Source: Thermoproteota archaeon
GTDB taxonomy: Archaea; Korarchaeota; Korarchaeia; Korarchaeales; Korarchaeaceae
DNA length: 5,759 nucleotides
Assembly (NCBI GenBank): GCA_015521385.1
Contig: WAOH01000153.1
Location: forward strand, 1-5,759
Direction: 5' to 3'
The first letter of the stretch is position 1. The number at the start of each line of letters is the position of its first letter. The notes below the pieces were generated by a model, which searched no databases, had not been told where the DNA came from, and was given only the letters and a program-made list of their open reading frames with translations. Below are positions 1-5,759 of the stretch, one piece after another. Position numbers and translations under genes: made by a program.

Positions 1-382
1 CCCTGAAGCTGAGTGACGGTTCGGGGAGGGATCTGGGGAGGGCCATGTCCCCCGATCCGGACCTCCTGATCAGAGGATTCAGCTCGAATCGGGGCATCAT
101 TCCCGAGACCGTGGCCACCGGGGCTATTCTGGGGACCTCAACCGCCGCATCCCCCATCACCCTGGTCCTGCAGGCCAGTCTCAGTCCCCTCTCCATGACC
201 CCGGTCAGCCGCTCCTCCCTACTTGGGGGAGTCACCTCGCCCTCGAGCACGCGAACGGCGCACCCGCCGCAGTACCCGGCACCTCCACACGGTAGGGGGA
301 ACGAAATGGCCCTGCTAAGCACATCCGATAGCAGCTCGCCCCTATCAGCTTCAACCTCCACGCCAGCGGGTAGGATCCTCAC
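1..382 (-). CDS. RACo-like corrinoid activation protein, N-terminal part (runs off left edge)
   Basis: Partial gene: the 127 residues visible from the GTG at 382 run open to the window edge with no stop. Residues 1-84 form a plant-type [2Fe-2S] ferredoxin domain with cysteines C32, C38, C41 and C71 (C-x5-C-x2-C-x29-C) and the segments PCGGAGYCGGC, GEVTPPSREERL and LRLACRTRV. This pattern is characteristic of RACo/AcsV-type proteins (DUF4445), in which the ferredoxin domain is followed by a linker and an ASKHA-fold ATPase. The stretch after it, ending LPEPSLSF, fits the family's linker region. RACo family members use ATP to reduce inactive Co(II) corrinoid proteins to Co(I). The GTG at 382 shares four bases (GTGA) with the stop of the methionine synthase gene, which argues for translational coupling. 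An in-frame GTG at 388 is the alternative start. The ATPase domain lies outside the window, so a different ferredoxin-containing protein cannot be fully excluded. Confidence 0.82.
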   Translation of the reverse strand, partial: MRILPAGVEVEADRGELLSDVLSRAISFPLPCGGAGYCGGCAVRVLEGEVTPPSREERLTGVMERGLRLACRTRVMGDAAVEVPRIAPVATVSGMMPRFELNPLIRRSGSGDMALPRSLPEPSLSFR

Positions 383-1332
383 CCGCACTCGCTCTGAAGG
401 GATGCGACCACCTCCGCTATCACTCTGAGCTTGCCTATGGCCACTTCATATGCTCGGGGTCCAGCGGCCTTCAATCCACCGAACCCGCAGTCCCCGCTGA
501 CCAAGTCTATCCTCTCGATCCCGAACCTCTCCACCAGCTCCTTGAGGAGATCCCTGACAGCTTCCCTCTCCTCCACCTCCATGCTCTGCGCGCTCACCAC
601 GCCGGGGGAGAGGACCTTGTCCGCCTCCTCCAGCTTCTGTCGGGAGAACCTCTCGAGATTCGACCTAGAGTCGAAGAACTCGTGGCTCAGAAACCTCACT
701 GGAACCTTCATCAGCAGATCCGAGAGCTTGGGAGACAGTTTCCCGCATATGTGGGTTCCCTTCTCTGCCCTCACGCCGGAGAAGACCCGCTCATACGATT
801 CTATTATGTCCTCCTCCCTGTAGTCGAAGAGTATCCTCCTCCCCACCAAGAGACCTATGACCGGCTCGTCGACGAAGACGTACCCGAAGCCGATGGAATC
901 CATTTTCTCGGCTATCTTCGACACGTAGGGAACGAAGAAGTCGAATAGGGCCCTCTTGTCCGCTAGAAGCGAGTTGAAGATGCCGCCCTCTCCCACTTCA
1001 ACCCTGCTCGCCAGCGTGAAGGGGCCCGTGAGGGGGAGCCTGACCGCGGACAGGTCGAAGTTCATCTCGTCGGCCAGCTCGAGGAGCCATTCCACCTCAT
1101 CCAGCTTGGGCAGTTCGGGCTCGCCGTGAAGGTCGACGGGCCTGTACTTGCCTCCACCTATGGGCTCGAGGTGACCCATCTCCACTAGGGGTTCCAGGTA
1201 CATGTCCGTGAAGGGCCTCAGCTGTGGAACAGGTGGGACGGTGATCCCAGCATCTATTGTGTCGAGGAACGCCCTCCTCAGGTTATCCGGGGAGTGATCC
1301 AAGGGGTAGCTGCCCACGTGGGAGGTCTTCAT
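379..1332 (-). CDS. Core methionine synthase (archaeal MetE homolog, MesB/MesC-like), folate-independent
   Basis: Predicted to transfer a methyl group to homocysteine to make methionine in the cytoplasm. The 317-residue protein corresponds only to the catalytic C-terminal barrel of MetE; the N-terminal half that binds folate in the long enzyme is absent. Numbered from the ATG at 1332, it has the opening motif GSYP (7-10), PQLR (36-39), VDEP (154-157) and a complete zinc-ligand set: H194 and C196 in THICGK, E218 in SHEFF and C282 in SGDCGF. Short enzymes of this type (MesA, MesB, MesC) are thought to take methyl groups from corrinoid proteins, and the overlapping RACo-like gene fits that. An in-frame GTG at 1338 would add two residues. 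The upstream TATA box places the transcript start near that GTG, so either start is possible. A corrinoid methyltransferase with another substrate is the main alternative, because the MetE and UroD-type methyltransferases share a fold and zinc motif. Confidence 0.85.
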   Translation of the reverse strand: MKTSHVGSYPLDHSPDNLRRAFLDTIDAGITVPPVPQLRPFTDMYLEPLVEMGHLEPIGGGKYRPVDLHGEPELPKLDEVEWLLELADEMNFDLSAVRLPLTGPFTLASRVEVGEGGIFNSLLADKRALFDFFVPYVSKIAEKMDSIGFGYVFVDEPVIGLLVGRRILFDYREEDIIESYERVFSGVRAEKGTHICGKLSPKLSDLLMKVPVRFLSHEFFDSRSNLERFSRQKLEEADKVLSPGVVSAQSMEVEEREAVRDLLKELVERFGIERIDLVSGDCGFGGLKAAGPRAYEVAIGKLRVIAEVVASLQSECG

Positions 1333-1360
1333 AGGCACCCAGCCAGTGGGCGAGTTGAGG

Positions 1361-1374
1361 AATTAAGTCTTCCC
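1361..1374 (-). promoter_or_regulatory. TATA box and BRE-like element for the methionine synthase-RACo operon
   Basis: Read on the minus strand, ACTTAATT (1368 to 1361) is preceded by purine-rich GGGAAG (1374 to 1369), resembling an archaeal BRE plus TATA box. The TATA centre lies about 26 bases before the GTG at 1338 and 32 before the ATG at 1332. The usual archaeal spacing therefore predicts a leaderless or very short-leader transcript. No convincing Shine-Dalgarno sequence precedes either start, which agrees with this. Confidence 0.6.
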
Positions 1375-1400
1375 ACCTGCCGGCGGTGACGCACTCATCC

Positions 1401-1408
1401 CTTAAAAG
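1401..1408 (+). promoter_or_regulatory. TATA box for the aroE-shikimate kinase operon
   Basis: CTTAAAAG is centred about 26.5 bases before the ATG at 1431, the spacing expected if transcription starts at the first base of the start codon. The element would fall inside the coding region if the upstream in-frame GTG at 1386 were used, so it supports the ATG at 1431. The purine run after it (1409-1417) could look like a Shine-Dalgarno sequence, but it would be absent from a leaderless mRNA. Confidence 0.6.
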
Positions 1409-1430
1409 GAGGAGGGGATTCGATGGCTGG

Positions 1431-2267
1431 ATGAGGATAGACTCGAGTACGAGGCTCACATGCCTTCTCGGGCATCCGGTACACCACTCGATCTCACCGG
1501 CAATTCACAACGCCTCCTATAGCAGGGTAGGGGTGAATGCCGTCTATCTGGCCTTCGATGTGCTCGATTTCCCCAAGGCATTGGACGGGTTGAAGGCTTT
1601 GGGGGCCGCTGGCTGCAACGTGACTATCCCGTACAAGGAGGTGGCTCGCGACTCCGTCGATTGGTTGAGCGACGAGGCGGAGCTCACGGGTGCCGTGAAC
1701 ACGGTAAAGTTCGAGGAGAAAGCCTTGGGCTACAACACAGACATCAGTGGCGTCATCCATAGCCTAGAGATTCTGGGGTTCCGCAGTGTTGAGAGCGCGC
1801 TCCTCATAGGTGCCGGCGGTGCCGCCCGATCCGTCCTCGCGGGACTCTCTGGAAGGGTTGACAGGGTCTACATAACCTCTAGGAGGATTGAGCGGGTGGA
1901 GGGGATCCTCCCACTGTGCAACAGGCTCGGACTCGACGCGGTGGCTGTGGAGTGGGAGGAGAGGTCTCGAATCGCCGGTAAAGTTGATCTCCTGATCAAC
2001 GCCACGCCCCTAGGCACGCTGGGTGAGGGAGTTCCGCTGGACCCCGGATCCCTGAAGCCGGGTTGTTACGTGTTCGATCTCGTGTACAACCCTCCCGAGA
2101 CAGCGCTTGTGAGGGAGGCCAAGAGGAGGGGTTGTAGGGCCGTCGGCGGCCTCCCCATGCTCGTAAAGCAGGCTGCTGAGGCCGAGAGGATATGGTTCGG
2201 CATAGATCCAGATGAGGACCTGATGATGGAGGTGGCCGGGTCCCTCCTAGGTGGTGGAGATGGTTGA
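1431..2267 (+). CDS. aroE: Shikimate dehydrogenase (NADP+)
   Basis: Reduces 3-dehydroshikimate to shikimate with NADPH in the route to chorismate and aromatic amino acids. The protein is 278 residues, normal for AroE. The shikimate site is intact: S20 and S22 in HSISPAIHN, K69 in NVTIPYKE, N90 in LTGAVNT, D104 in GYNTD and Q247 in LVKQAAEA. The dinucleotide-binding loop is GAGGAA (127-132), followed by TSRR (149-152), where basic residues suit the NADP phosphate. NATPLG (190-195) and DLVYNPPET (216-224) are further family signatures. The ATG at 1431 is chosen because the family begins a few residues before the SxS motif and because a TATA box lies 26-27 bases upstream; the longer GTG start at 1386 adds an unlikely arginine-rich tail. 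The stop overlaps the shikimate kinase start by eight bases. Confidence 0.96.
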   Translation: MRIDSSTRLTCLLGHPVHHSISPAIHNASYSRVGVNAVYLAFDVLDFPKALDGLKALGAAGCNVTIPYKEVARDSVDWLSDEAELTGAVNTVKFEEKALGYNTDISGVIHSLEILGFRSVESALLIGAGGAARSVLAGLSGRVDRVYITSRRIERVEGILPLCNRLGLDAVAVEWEERSRIAGKVDLLINATPLGTLGEGVPLDPGSLKPGCYVFDLVYNPPETALVREAKRRGCRAVGGLPMLVKQAAEAERIWFGIDPDEDLMMEVAGSLLGGGDG

Positions 2268-3072
2268 GGTCAGGGTGAACGGAGCCATAACAGTTGTAAA
2301 CGCGATAGCCAGCTGGAAGGGAGCTGCCATCTCGATAGATTTCGAGGTGAGGGCTGAGGCTGAACCCTCCAGCGAATTGGAGGTGCCTGAAGATCCCCTC
2401 GTCAGGGAGGCGGCCCTCCTAGCCCTGAAAGAGGTCGGTGGAGATGGGGTCAGGGTCCGGGTGGACTCGGAGATCCCTGCAGGCTGGGGCTTGAAGAGCA
2501 GCAGCGCCGTGGCCAACGCGGTGGTGCTCTCAGTCATGGCCCTTCACGGCCGGAAGGACCTATCTGAGGCCCTGAGGGTCTCCGTTAGGGCTGCTAGGTC
2601 AGCGGGAGTTACCATCACCGGTGCTCTGGACGATGCGGCTGCTTCCATGCTGGGCGGCTTCGTCATGACCGACAACTCGAGGGATGAGCTGCTCATGAGG
2701 ATTCCCCTGAGGGAGATGGATGTGCTTGTTCTCCTGCCCGAGCGTCAGGCTCCGAGGTCCACCGTCGAGGTCGACGCGGATCTCCTGAGGTCCTACGCTG
2801 GAACCGTTGACTCCATATTCTCCCTCCTCCCGGGAAGGATATGGGACGCCATGACGCTGAACGGCCTCCTCTACTCATCGCTGCTGGGTTACGACCCCTC
2901 CCCAGCTCTGGAGGCGATTAGACTTGGGGCACTGGGGGCGGGCCTGTCCGGCACGGGTCCGGCCGTAGCGGCCGTGTGTGAGAGATGCGAGGAGATAGAG
3001 GAGGCATGGTCCACCATGGGGAGGGTCGTTAAGAGGAGGATCACGAATGAGGGGGCGAGGATCAGGGGGTAG
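2260..3072 (+). CDS. aroK: Archaeal shikimate kinase, GHMP kinase superfamily
   Basis: Phosphorylates shikimate to shikimate 3-phosphate with ATP, the step after AroE. It belongs to the GHMP kinase superfamily, not the P-loop family used by bacteria. The 270-residue protein, numbered from the ATG at 2260, has the phosphate-binding motif IPAGWGLKSSSA (residues 72-83), the segment TGALDDAAASMLGG (120-133) whose aspartates are candidate catalytic residues, and the C-terminal glycine motif GLSGTGPA (228-235). GLKSSSA is typical of the archaeal shikimate kinases within this superfamily. The start overlaps the end of aroE by eight bases, and GGTGGTGGAG just before the ATG can act as a ribosome binding site. 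An in-frame GTG at 2251 would add three residues. The 3' end overlaps the convergent DUF554 gene by 11 bases. Confidence 0.95.
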   Translation: MVEVRVNGAITVVNAIASWKGAAISIDFEVRAEAEPSSELEVPEDPLVREAALLALKEVGGDGVRVRVDSEIPAGWGLKSSSAVANAVVLSVMALHGRKDLSEALRVSVRAARSAGVTITGALDDAAASMLGGFVMTDNSRDELLMRIPLREMDVLVLLPERQAPRSTVEVDADLLRSYAGTVDSIFSLLPGRIWDAMTLNGLLYSSLLGYDPSPALEAIRLGALGAGLSGTGPAVAAVCERCEEIEEAWSTMGRVVKRRITNEGARIRG

Positions 3073-3754
3073 GAACGGGAAGGCCGGACCAGAGGATGGA
3101 GATCAGCGGGGCCATCAGGAGACTGGGGAGCATGTTCCCCACCTTTATCCTCCTGACCTTGAGGAGGTTGAGGGCCAGTCCCAGCAGTATCACGCCGCCG
3201 GCCCCGGTTAGATCACCTATGGCCGCCTCGGGGAGCGAAGCGCCTATCAGCGAGCCCGCAATTGACAGCGATCCTTGGAACAGGAAGAGGGGGATGGAGG
3301 AGAAGACGACGCCAGGACCGAGGGCCGCCGCGTAGGCCATGGAGGCGAAGCCGTCCATCACGGACTTTGCCATTATTATGGATGGATCTCCCATCCCATC
3401 CCTGATGGAGCCGATTATGGTCATTGGACCGACGCAAAACGTGAGGAAAGCCGTCATGAGCCCCTCGACGAAGTTCGAGTCACCTCCTATACTCCGCCTC
3501 AGGCGCTCCGCCGCACCCTCCAAGGCCTCCTCCAGTCCGAGCCTCTCACCAAGCAGAGTTCCAGTAAGCAGCCCCAAGATCAGGCCGATGGGGTTCCTAG
3601 TTTCCAGAGCCATGCTCACCCCTAGGTAGAACGTGAAAAGGCCGACGACCTGAAACACCGTCTCCTTCCCCGACTCTCCCATCTTCTTGCCTAGAAGGAG
3701 GCCAGCAGATGATCCAGCCAGCACAGTAACCGTGTTGATGATGGTCCCGAGCAT
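3062..3754 (-). CDS. DUF554 family integral membrane protein (YqgA/YdfK-like)
   Basis: The 230-residue protein is almost entirely hydrophobic, with about six or seven likely membrane segments (roughly residues 2-22, 33-50, 56-69, 96-117, 134-158, 185-198 and 208-224). Family signatures are the start LGTIINTVTVLAGSSAG, the central FCVGPMTIIGSIRDG (106-120), KSVMDGFASM (130-139), GVVFSSIPLFLFQG (148-161) and the end GVILLGLALNLL with VGNMLPSL (205-212). DUF554 proteins are widespread in bacteria and archaea, and I know of no established function; a transport role is only a guess. The small and polar residues conserved inside the membrane segments (FSSIP, FQG, CVGP) could form a path or binding site. 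It has its own TATA-like element and ends inside the convergent shikimate kinase gene. Nothing nearby suggests a partner. Confidence 0.93.
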   Translation of the reverse strand: MLGTIINTVTVLAGSSAGLLLGKKMGESGKETVFQVVGLFTFYLGVSMALETRNPIGLILGLLTGTLLGERLGLEEALEGAAERLRRSIGGDSNFVEGLMTAFLTFCVGPMTIIGSIRDGMGDPSIIMAKSVMDGFASMAYAAALGPGVVFSSIPLFLFQGSLSIAGSLIGASLPEAAIGDLTGAGGVILLGLALNLLKVRRIKVGNMLPSLLMAPLISILWSGLPVPTP

Positions 3755-3774
3755 CCAAGGTTACGGCTGCCCGT

Positions 3775-3783
3775 CATAATAAC
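3775..3783 (-). promoter_or_regulatory. TATA-like element for the DUF554 gene
   Basis: On the minus strand GTTATTATG (3783 to 3775) is the only AT-rich block in an otherwise GC-rich spacer. It is centred about 25 bases before the ATG at 3754. This fits a leaderless transcript, and no Shine-Dalgarno sequence lies just before that ATG. Confidence 0.5.
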
Positions 3784-3815
3784 TTTTGAGTTCGATCCAG
3801 ATGATACAGGTTCTC

Positions 3816-3859
3816 GGGGGTGGGAGGGGTGCTGCGGACGCCCACCCCCCTAGGGCGTC
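3816..3859 (-). other. GC-rich overlapping inverted repeats after the helicase gene
   Basis: Two perfect inverted repeats share the same middle arm. GGGGGTGGG (3816-3824) pairs with CCCACCCCC (3841-3849) across a 16-base loop. GACGCCC (3837-3843) pairs with GGGCGTC (3853-3859) across a 9-base loop. They cannot form together. The second lies 11 bases beyond the helicase stop in the direction of its transcription, so it may mark the 3' end of that mRNA. There is no T-run on the minus strand afterwards, only a C-rich stretch, so it is not a typical archaeal T-rich terminator. Confidence 0.4.
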
Positions 3860-3869
3860 GCCGTTGCAC

Positions 3870-5711
3870 TCAGTATGGAGGCCTTATCTCATCCCACCTA
3901 GCTAAGCTCACATTCTGTTTCACGAAATCGGGAAGCAGTTTGAAGTAGGTGCGTCTCATATACCTCTCATCCGCCAGAACGAAGATCCCTTCGTCCTCTT
4001 CCGACCTGATTACCCTTCCCAACGCCTGGGAGGCCCTTCTGAGAGCCGGGACCACGTACGAAAGGTACCTCCCCCTCCTCTTCCCGTAGATCCTCTGATT
4101 ATACTCGATGAAGAGCCTGGTCTTGGTGGTGAGGCGATCGAAGGGTATTCCCAAGAGCATCACTCCCTCTAGCTCCTCACCAGGGAAGTCGGCCCCCTCC
4201 GCGAACCTGCCTCCGGCTGGCGCCACAAGCAGACCCTCCTCCCCTCGTTTAGGCAGTGACTTGAACTCCTTCAGTATCCTGCTCGCCTCATCGCCGGGCA
4301 TGTCCCTCCTCTCCACGAACAGGCGCCTCCCGTGGTTCTCCACTAGCTCCCTTATTCCGGGGAGCACCTCCTCTTGGATCCTGTAGCTGGCCGTGAATAT
4401 CGCCAAGTTCCCGGGGAGGGATAGAAACGCGTCAACGACTCTCAGGTACCTCCTGACCATCTCGGCCGAGAGTTCCTCCCCTTTGGTGCTCACCCCGCTT
4501 ACTATGAGACTCCTCACTTTCTCGGGGTCTGCCATCGAGGGTATGCTCATTTTAGCGCAATCCTCAACGCCGGCAGTTTCGGCGAACGCGTCGATGGGCT
4601 CCAGCGTGCCCGACATGAAGACGACGCTGTAGAAGTCGTCCCACACAGGAGCCAAGGATTCCTTGGTCCTCATGTCCCACACTTCCAGCTTGATCCCCGA
4701 CCTCTCCTTGGAGTAGAGGTAAGCCACTCCTTCCTGTCCGCTCTTCTCCAAGGCCACGATCAGGAACTCGGCCACGGAGTTGAGGTAGGAGCGTGGCTCC
4801 TTACCCCTCCTCATCTGATCCCGGTACACCTCCTCCGCTATAGCATACATGGCCTTTACGTCGTCCGGACCCAGGCCCGTCTCACCGAGGAAGGCACTCA
4901 AGCTGAACACGCCGTCCTCCGAGACCGCGACCTCGGACATGAAACTGAGCGTTGAGGAGAGCTTCTCCCTCAATCCGGTCTCGTCCTCCGGGTCGTACCT
5001 CTCAACCTCCTTCAGGGCCCTATCCACCGTCACCGAGGTGACGCTCTTGCTGTTCAACTCCATCGCGGCCCTCTCTATGTTATGGGCCTCATCGACAACG
5101 AGTATGGATTCCCTGAACGGGACCTTGTGCCTGATGACCCATCCCAGTGGGGAGAGGACGTAATTGTAGCTGAGGGAGATGACGTGGGAGTACTCCAGGA
5201 AGGCTATCTGGAGGAAGTAGGGGCATACCTTCATCTCCCTCGCGAACTCAAAGATTTCCGAGAATGTGAGGGGTCTGGGCGGAGGAACTATTTCCTCGCC
5301 CTTCATCCTCTTCAGGTTCCTGTGGTAGGGGCACTTGTCCCTCCTCATCCTGCAGAGGGTCCCGACTCCCTCGTAGCTGGTGACCCCCAGATCCCTCGCG
5401 AGGGGGCACATGTCCCTCTTACCCCTGAAGGAGAGGCCGAAAACTGGTTTCCTCCTGCTGATTAGCTTCAGCTCCTCTATCGGCCTGTCCGTCTCGTTTC
5501 CAGTCCTTACAGCCCATATAATGGCCCCGTCCATCTCCTCTATTACCGGAAGGAGGGCCGCGAGAACCACTGGCGTCTTCCCGAAACCCGTCGGGGCGTG
5601 GAGGCAGAACCTCCTGCCCTCCTCCACGGCCGACCTTATGGAAGCTATGGCTTCCCTCTGAAATCTACGCGGCTTGTATGGGAAGTATTCCAAGATACCG
5701 TTCGAATCCAT
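3870..5711 (-). CDS. XPD/Rad3-family ATP-dependent DNA helicase with 4Fe-4S domain
   Basis: Superfamily 2 helicase related to archaeal XPD, a 5'-3' DNA translocase; eukaryotic XPD acts in nucleotide excision repair. The 613 residues carry all main motifs: FQRE (17-20), Walker A APTGFGKT (39-46), motif Ia-like VRTGNE (68-73), Walker B VDEAH (206-210), SGTLEP (367-372), motif V GRFAEGADFPG (501-511) and motif VI with Q562, R566 and R569. Four cysteines between Walker A and DEAH (C102, C120, C127, C163) match the ligands of the XPD 4Fe-4S cluster, which is needed for unwinding in the family. Residues between about 215 and 350 correspond to the arch region. The ATG at 5711 is preceded by GAGGAGAGG at 5720-5728, a good ribosome binding site, so this mRNA has a leader, unlike its neighbours. 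A Rad3-related paralog rather than the repair XPD itself cannot be excluded. Confidence 0.95.
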   Translation of the reverse strand: MDSNGILEYFPYKPRRFQREAIASIRSAVEEGRRFCLHAPTGFGKTPVVLAALLPVIEEMDGAIIWAVRTGNETDRPIEELKLISRRKPVFGLSFRGKRDMCPLARDLGVTSYEGVGTLCRMRRDKCPYHRNLKRMKGEEIVPPPRPLTFSEIFEFAREMKVCPYFLQIAFLEYSHVISLSYNYVLSPLGWVIRHKVPFRESILVVDEAHNIERAAMELNSKSVTSVTVDRALKEVERYDPEDETGLREKLSSTLSFMSEVAVSEDGVFSLSAFLGETGLGPDDVKAMYAIAEEVYRDQMRRGKEPRSYLNSVAEFLIVALEKSGQEGVAYLYSKERSGIKLEVWDMRTKESLAPVWDDFYSVVFMSGTLEPIDAFAETAGVEDCAKMSIPSMADPEKVRSLIVSGVSTKGEELSAEMVRRYLRVVDAFLSLPGNLAIFTASYRIQEEVLPGIRELVENHGRRLFVERRDMPGDEASRILKEFKSLPKRGEEGLLVAPAGGRFAEGADFPGEELEGVMLLGIPFDRLTTKTRLFIEYNQRIYGKRRGRYLSYVVPALRRASQALGRVIRSEEDEGIFVLADERYMRRTYFKLLPDFVKQNVSLARWDEIRPPY

Positions 5712-5719
5712 TTGTCTTG

Positions 5720-5728
5720 CCTCTCCTC
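5720..5728 (-). promoter_or_regulatory. Shine-Dalgarno sequence of the helicase gene
   Basis: GAGGAGAGG on the minus strand ends eight bases before the ATG at 5711. No TATA-like block is visible in the remaining 31 bases to the window edge. The promoter, or a co-transcribed upstream gene, therefore lies outside the window. Confidence 0.6.
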
Positions 5729-5759
5729 AATCGTTCTGGGCCCCTTCCCCTTCCAACTA

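Noticed and set aside
45..428. Plus-strand open frame of 127 codons at the left edge
   Set aside because: It is antisense to the ferredoxin domain, whose cysteine spacing and family motifs are clear on the minus strand; the plus-strand product is low-complexity, rich in Ser, Pro and Thr.
431..948. Plus-strand open frames opposite the methionine synthase
   Set aside because: They are shadow frames in GC-rich DNA; the minus strand encodes all zinc-binding motifs of a known family.
1386..1430. Longer aroE start at GTG 1386
   Set aside because: The extra residues are not typical of the family, and the region contains the TATA box placed correctly for the ATG at 1431.
3125..3140. Palindrome GGGGAGCATGTTCCCC followed by TTTAT, a possible terminator for the shikimate kinase
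   Set aside because: It encodes part of the conserved GNMLPS motif of DUF554, so coding constraint explains it, and the T-run is too short to be convincing.
3789..3799. GTTCGATCC, resembling the T-loop of a tRNA
   Set aside because: The flanking bases do not form the 5-bp T-stem, and no acceptor, D or anticodon arm can be drawn around it.
3800..3807. ATGATAC as a possible C box of a C/D small RNA
   Set aside because: It does not match the full RTGATGA consensus, and no D box or C'/D' pair at suitable spacing was seen.

Overview
The window looks like chromosomal DNA from an anaerobic, probably thermophilic archaeon. The evidence is a GHMP-type (archaeal) shikimate kinase, an XPD/Rad3 helicase with an iron-sulfur domain, a short folate-independent methionine synthase, TATA-box promoters placed about 25-27 bases before start codons (leaderless transcription), and heavy use of AGG/AGA arginine codons in GC-rich DNA. 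A TACK-type lineage such as Korarchaeota is possible, but the sequence alone does not fix this. There are no mobile elements, CRISPR arrays, or rRNA or tRNA genes. Almost all of the DNA is coding.

Layout, left to right. Positions 1-382 (minus) hold the start of a gene that runs off the left edge. Its [2Fe-2S] ferredoxin domain marks it as a RACo-like reductive activator of corrinoid proteins. It overlaps by four bases the end of a core methionine synthase of the archaeal MetE/Mes type (379-1332, minus). A divergent promoter region (about 1333-1430) then separates this pair from a plus-strand shikimate operon: aroE (shikimate dehydrogenase, 1431-2267) and the archaeal shikimate kinase (2260-3072), which overlap by eight bases. 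The kinase converges with and overlaps by 11 bases a DUF554 membrane protein (3062-3754, minus). A 115-base spacer follows, with a promoter for DUF554 and GC-rich competing hairpins. The last gene is an XPD-family DNA helicase (3870-5711, minus).

The most informative feature is the leftmost pair. A methionine synthase with no folate-binding domain needs a methyl group from another donor, and known core enzymes are thought to take it from a methylated corrinoid protein. A RACo-like protein keeps such corrinoids in the active Co(I) state. Their translational coupling supports corrinoid-dependent methionine synthesis tied to the Wood-Ljungdahl pathway. The aroE-shikimate kinase pair catalyses two consecutive steps towards chorismate. 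DUF554 and the XPD helicase have no evident functional link to the rest. I found no wholly unknown multi-gene system here.
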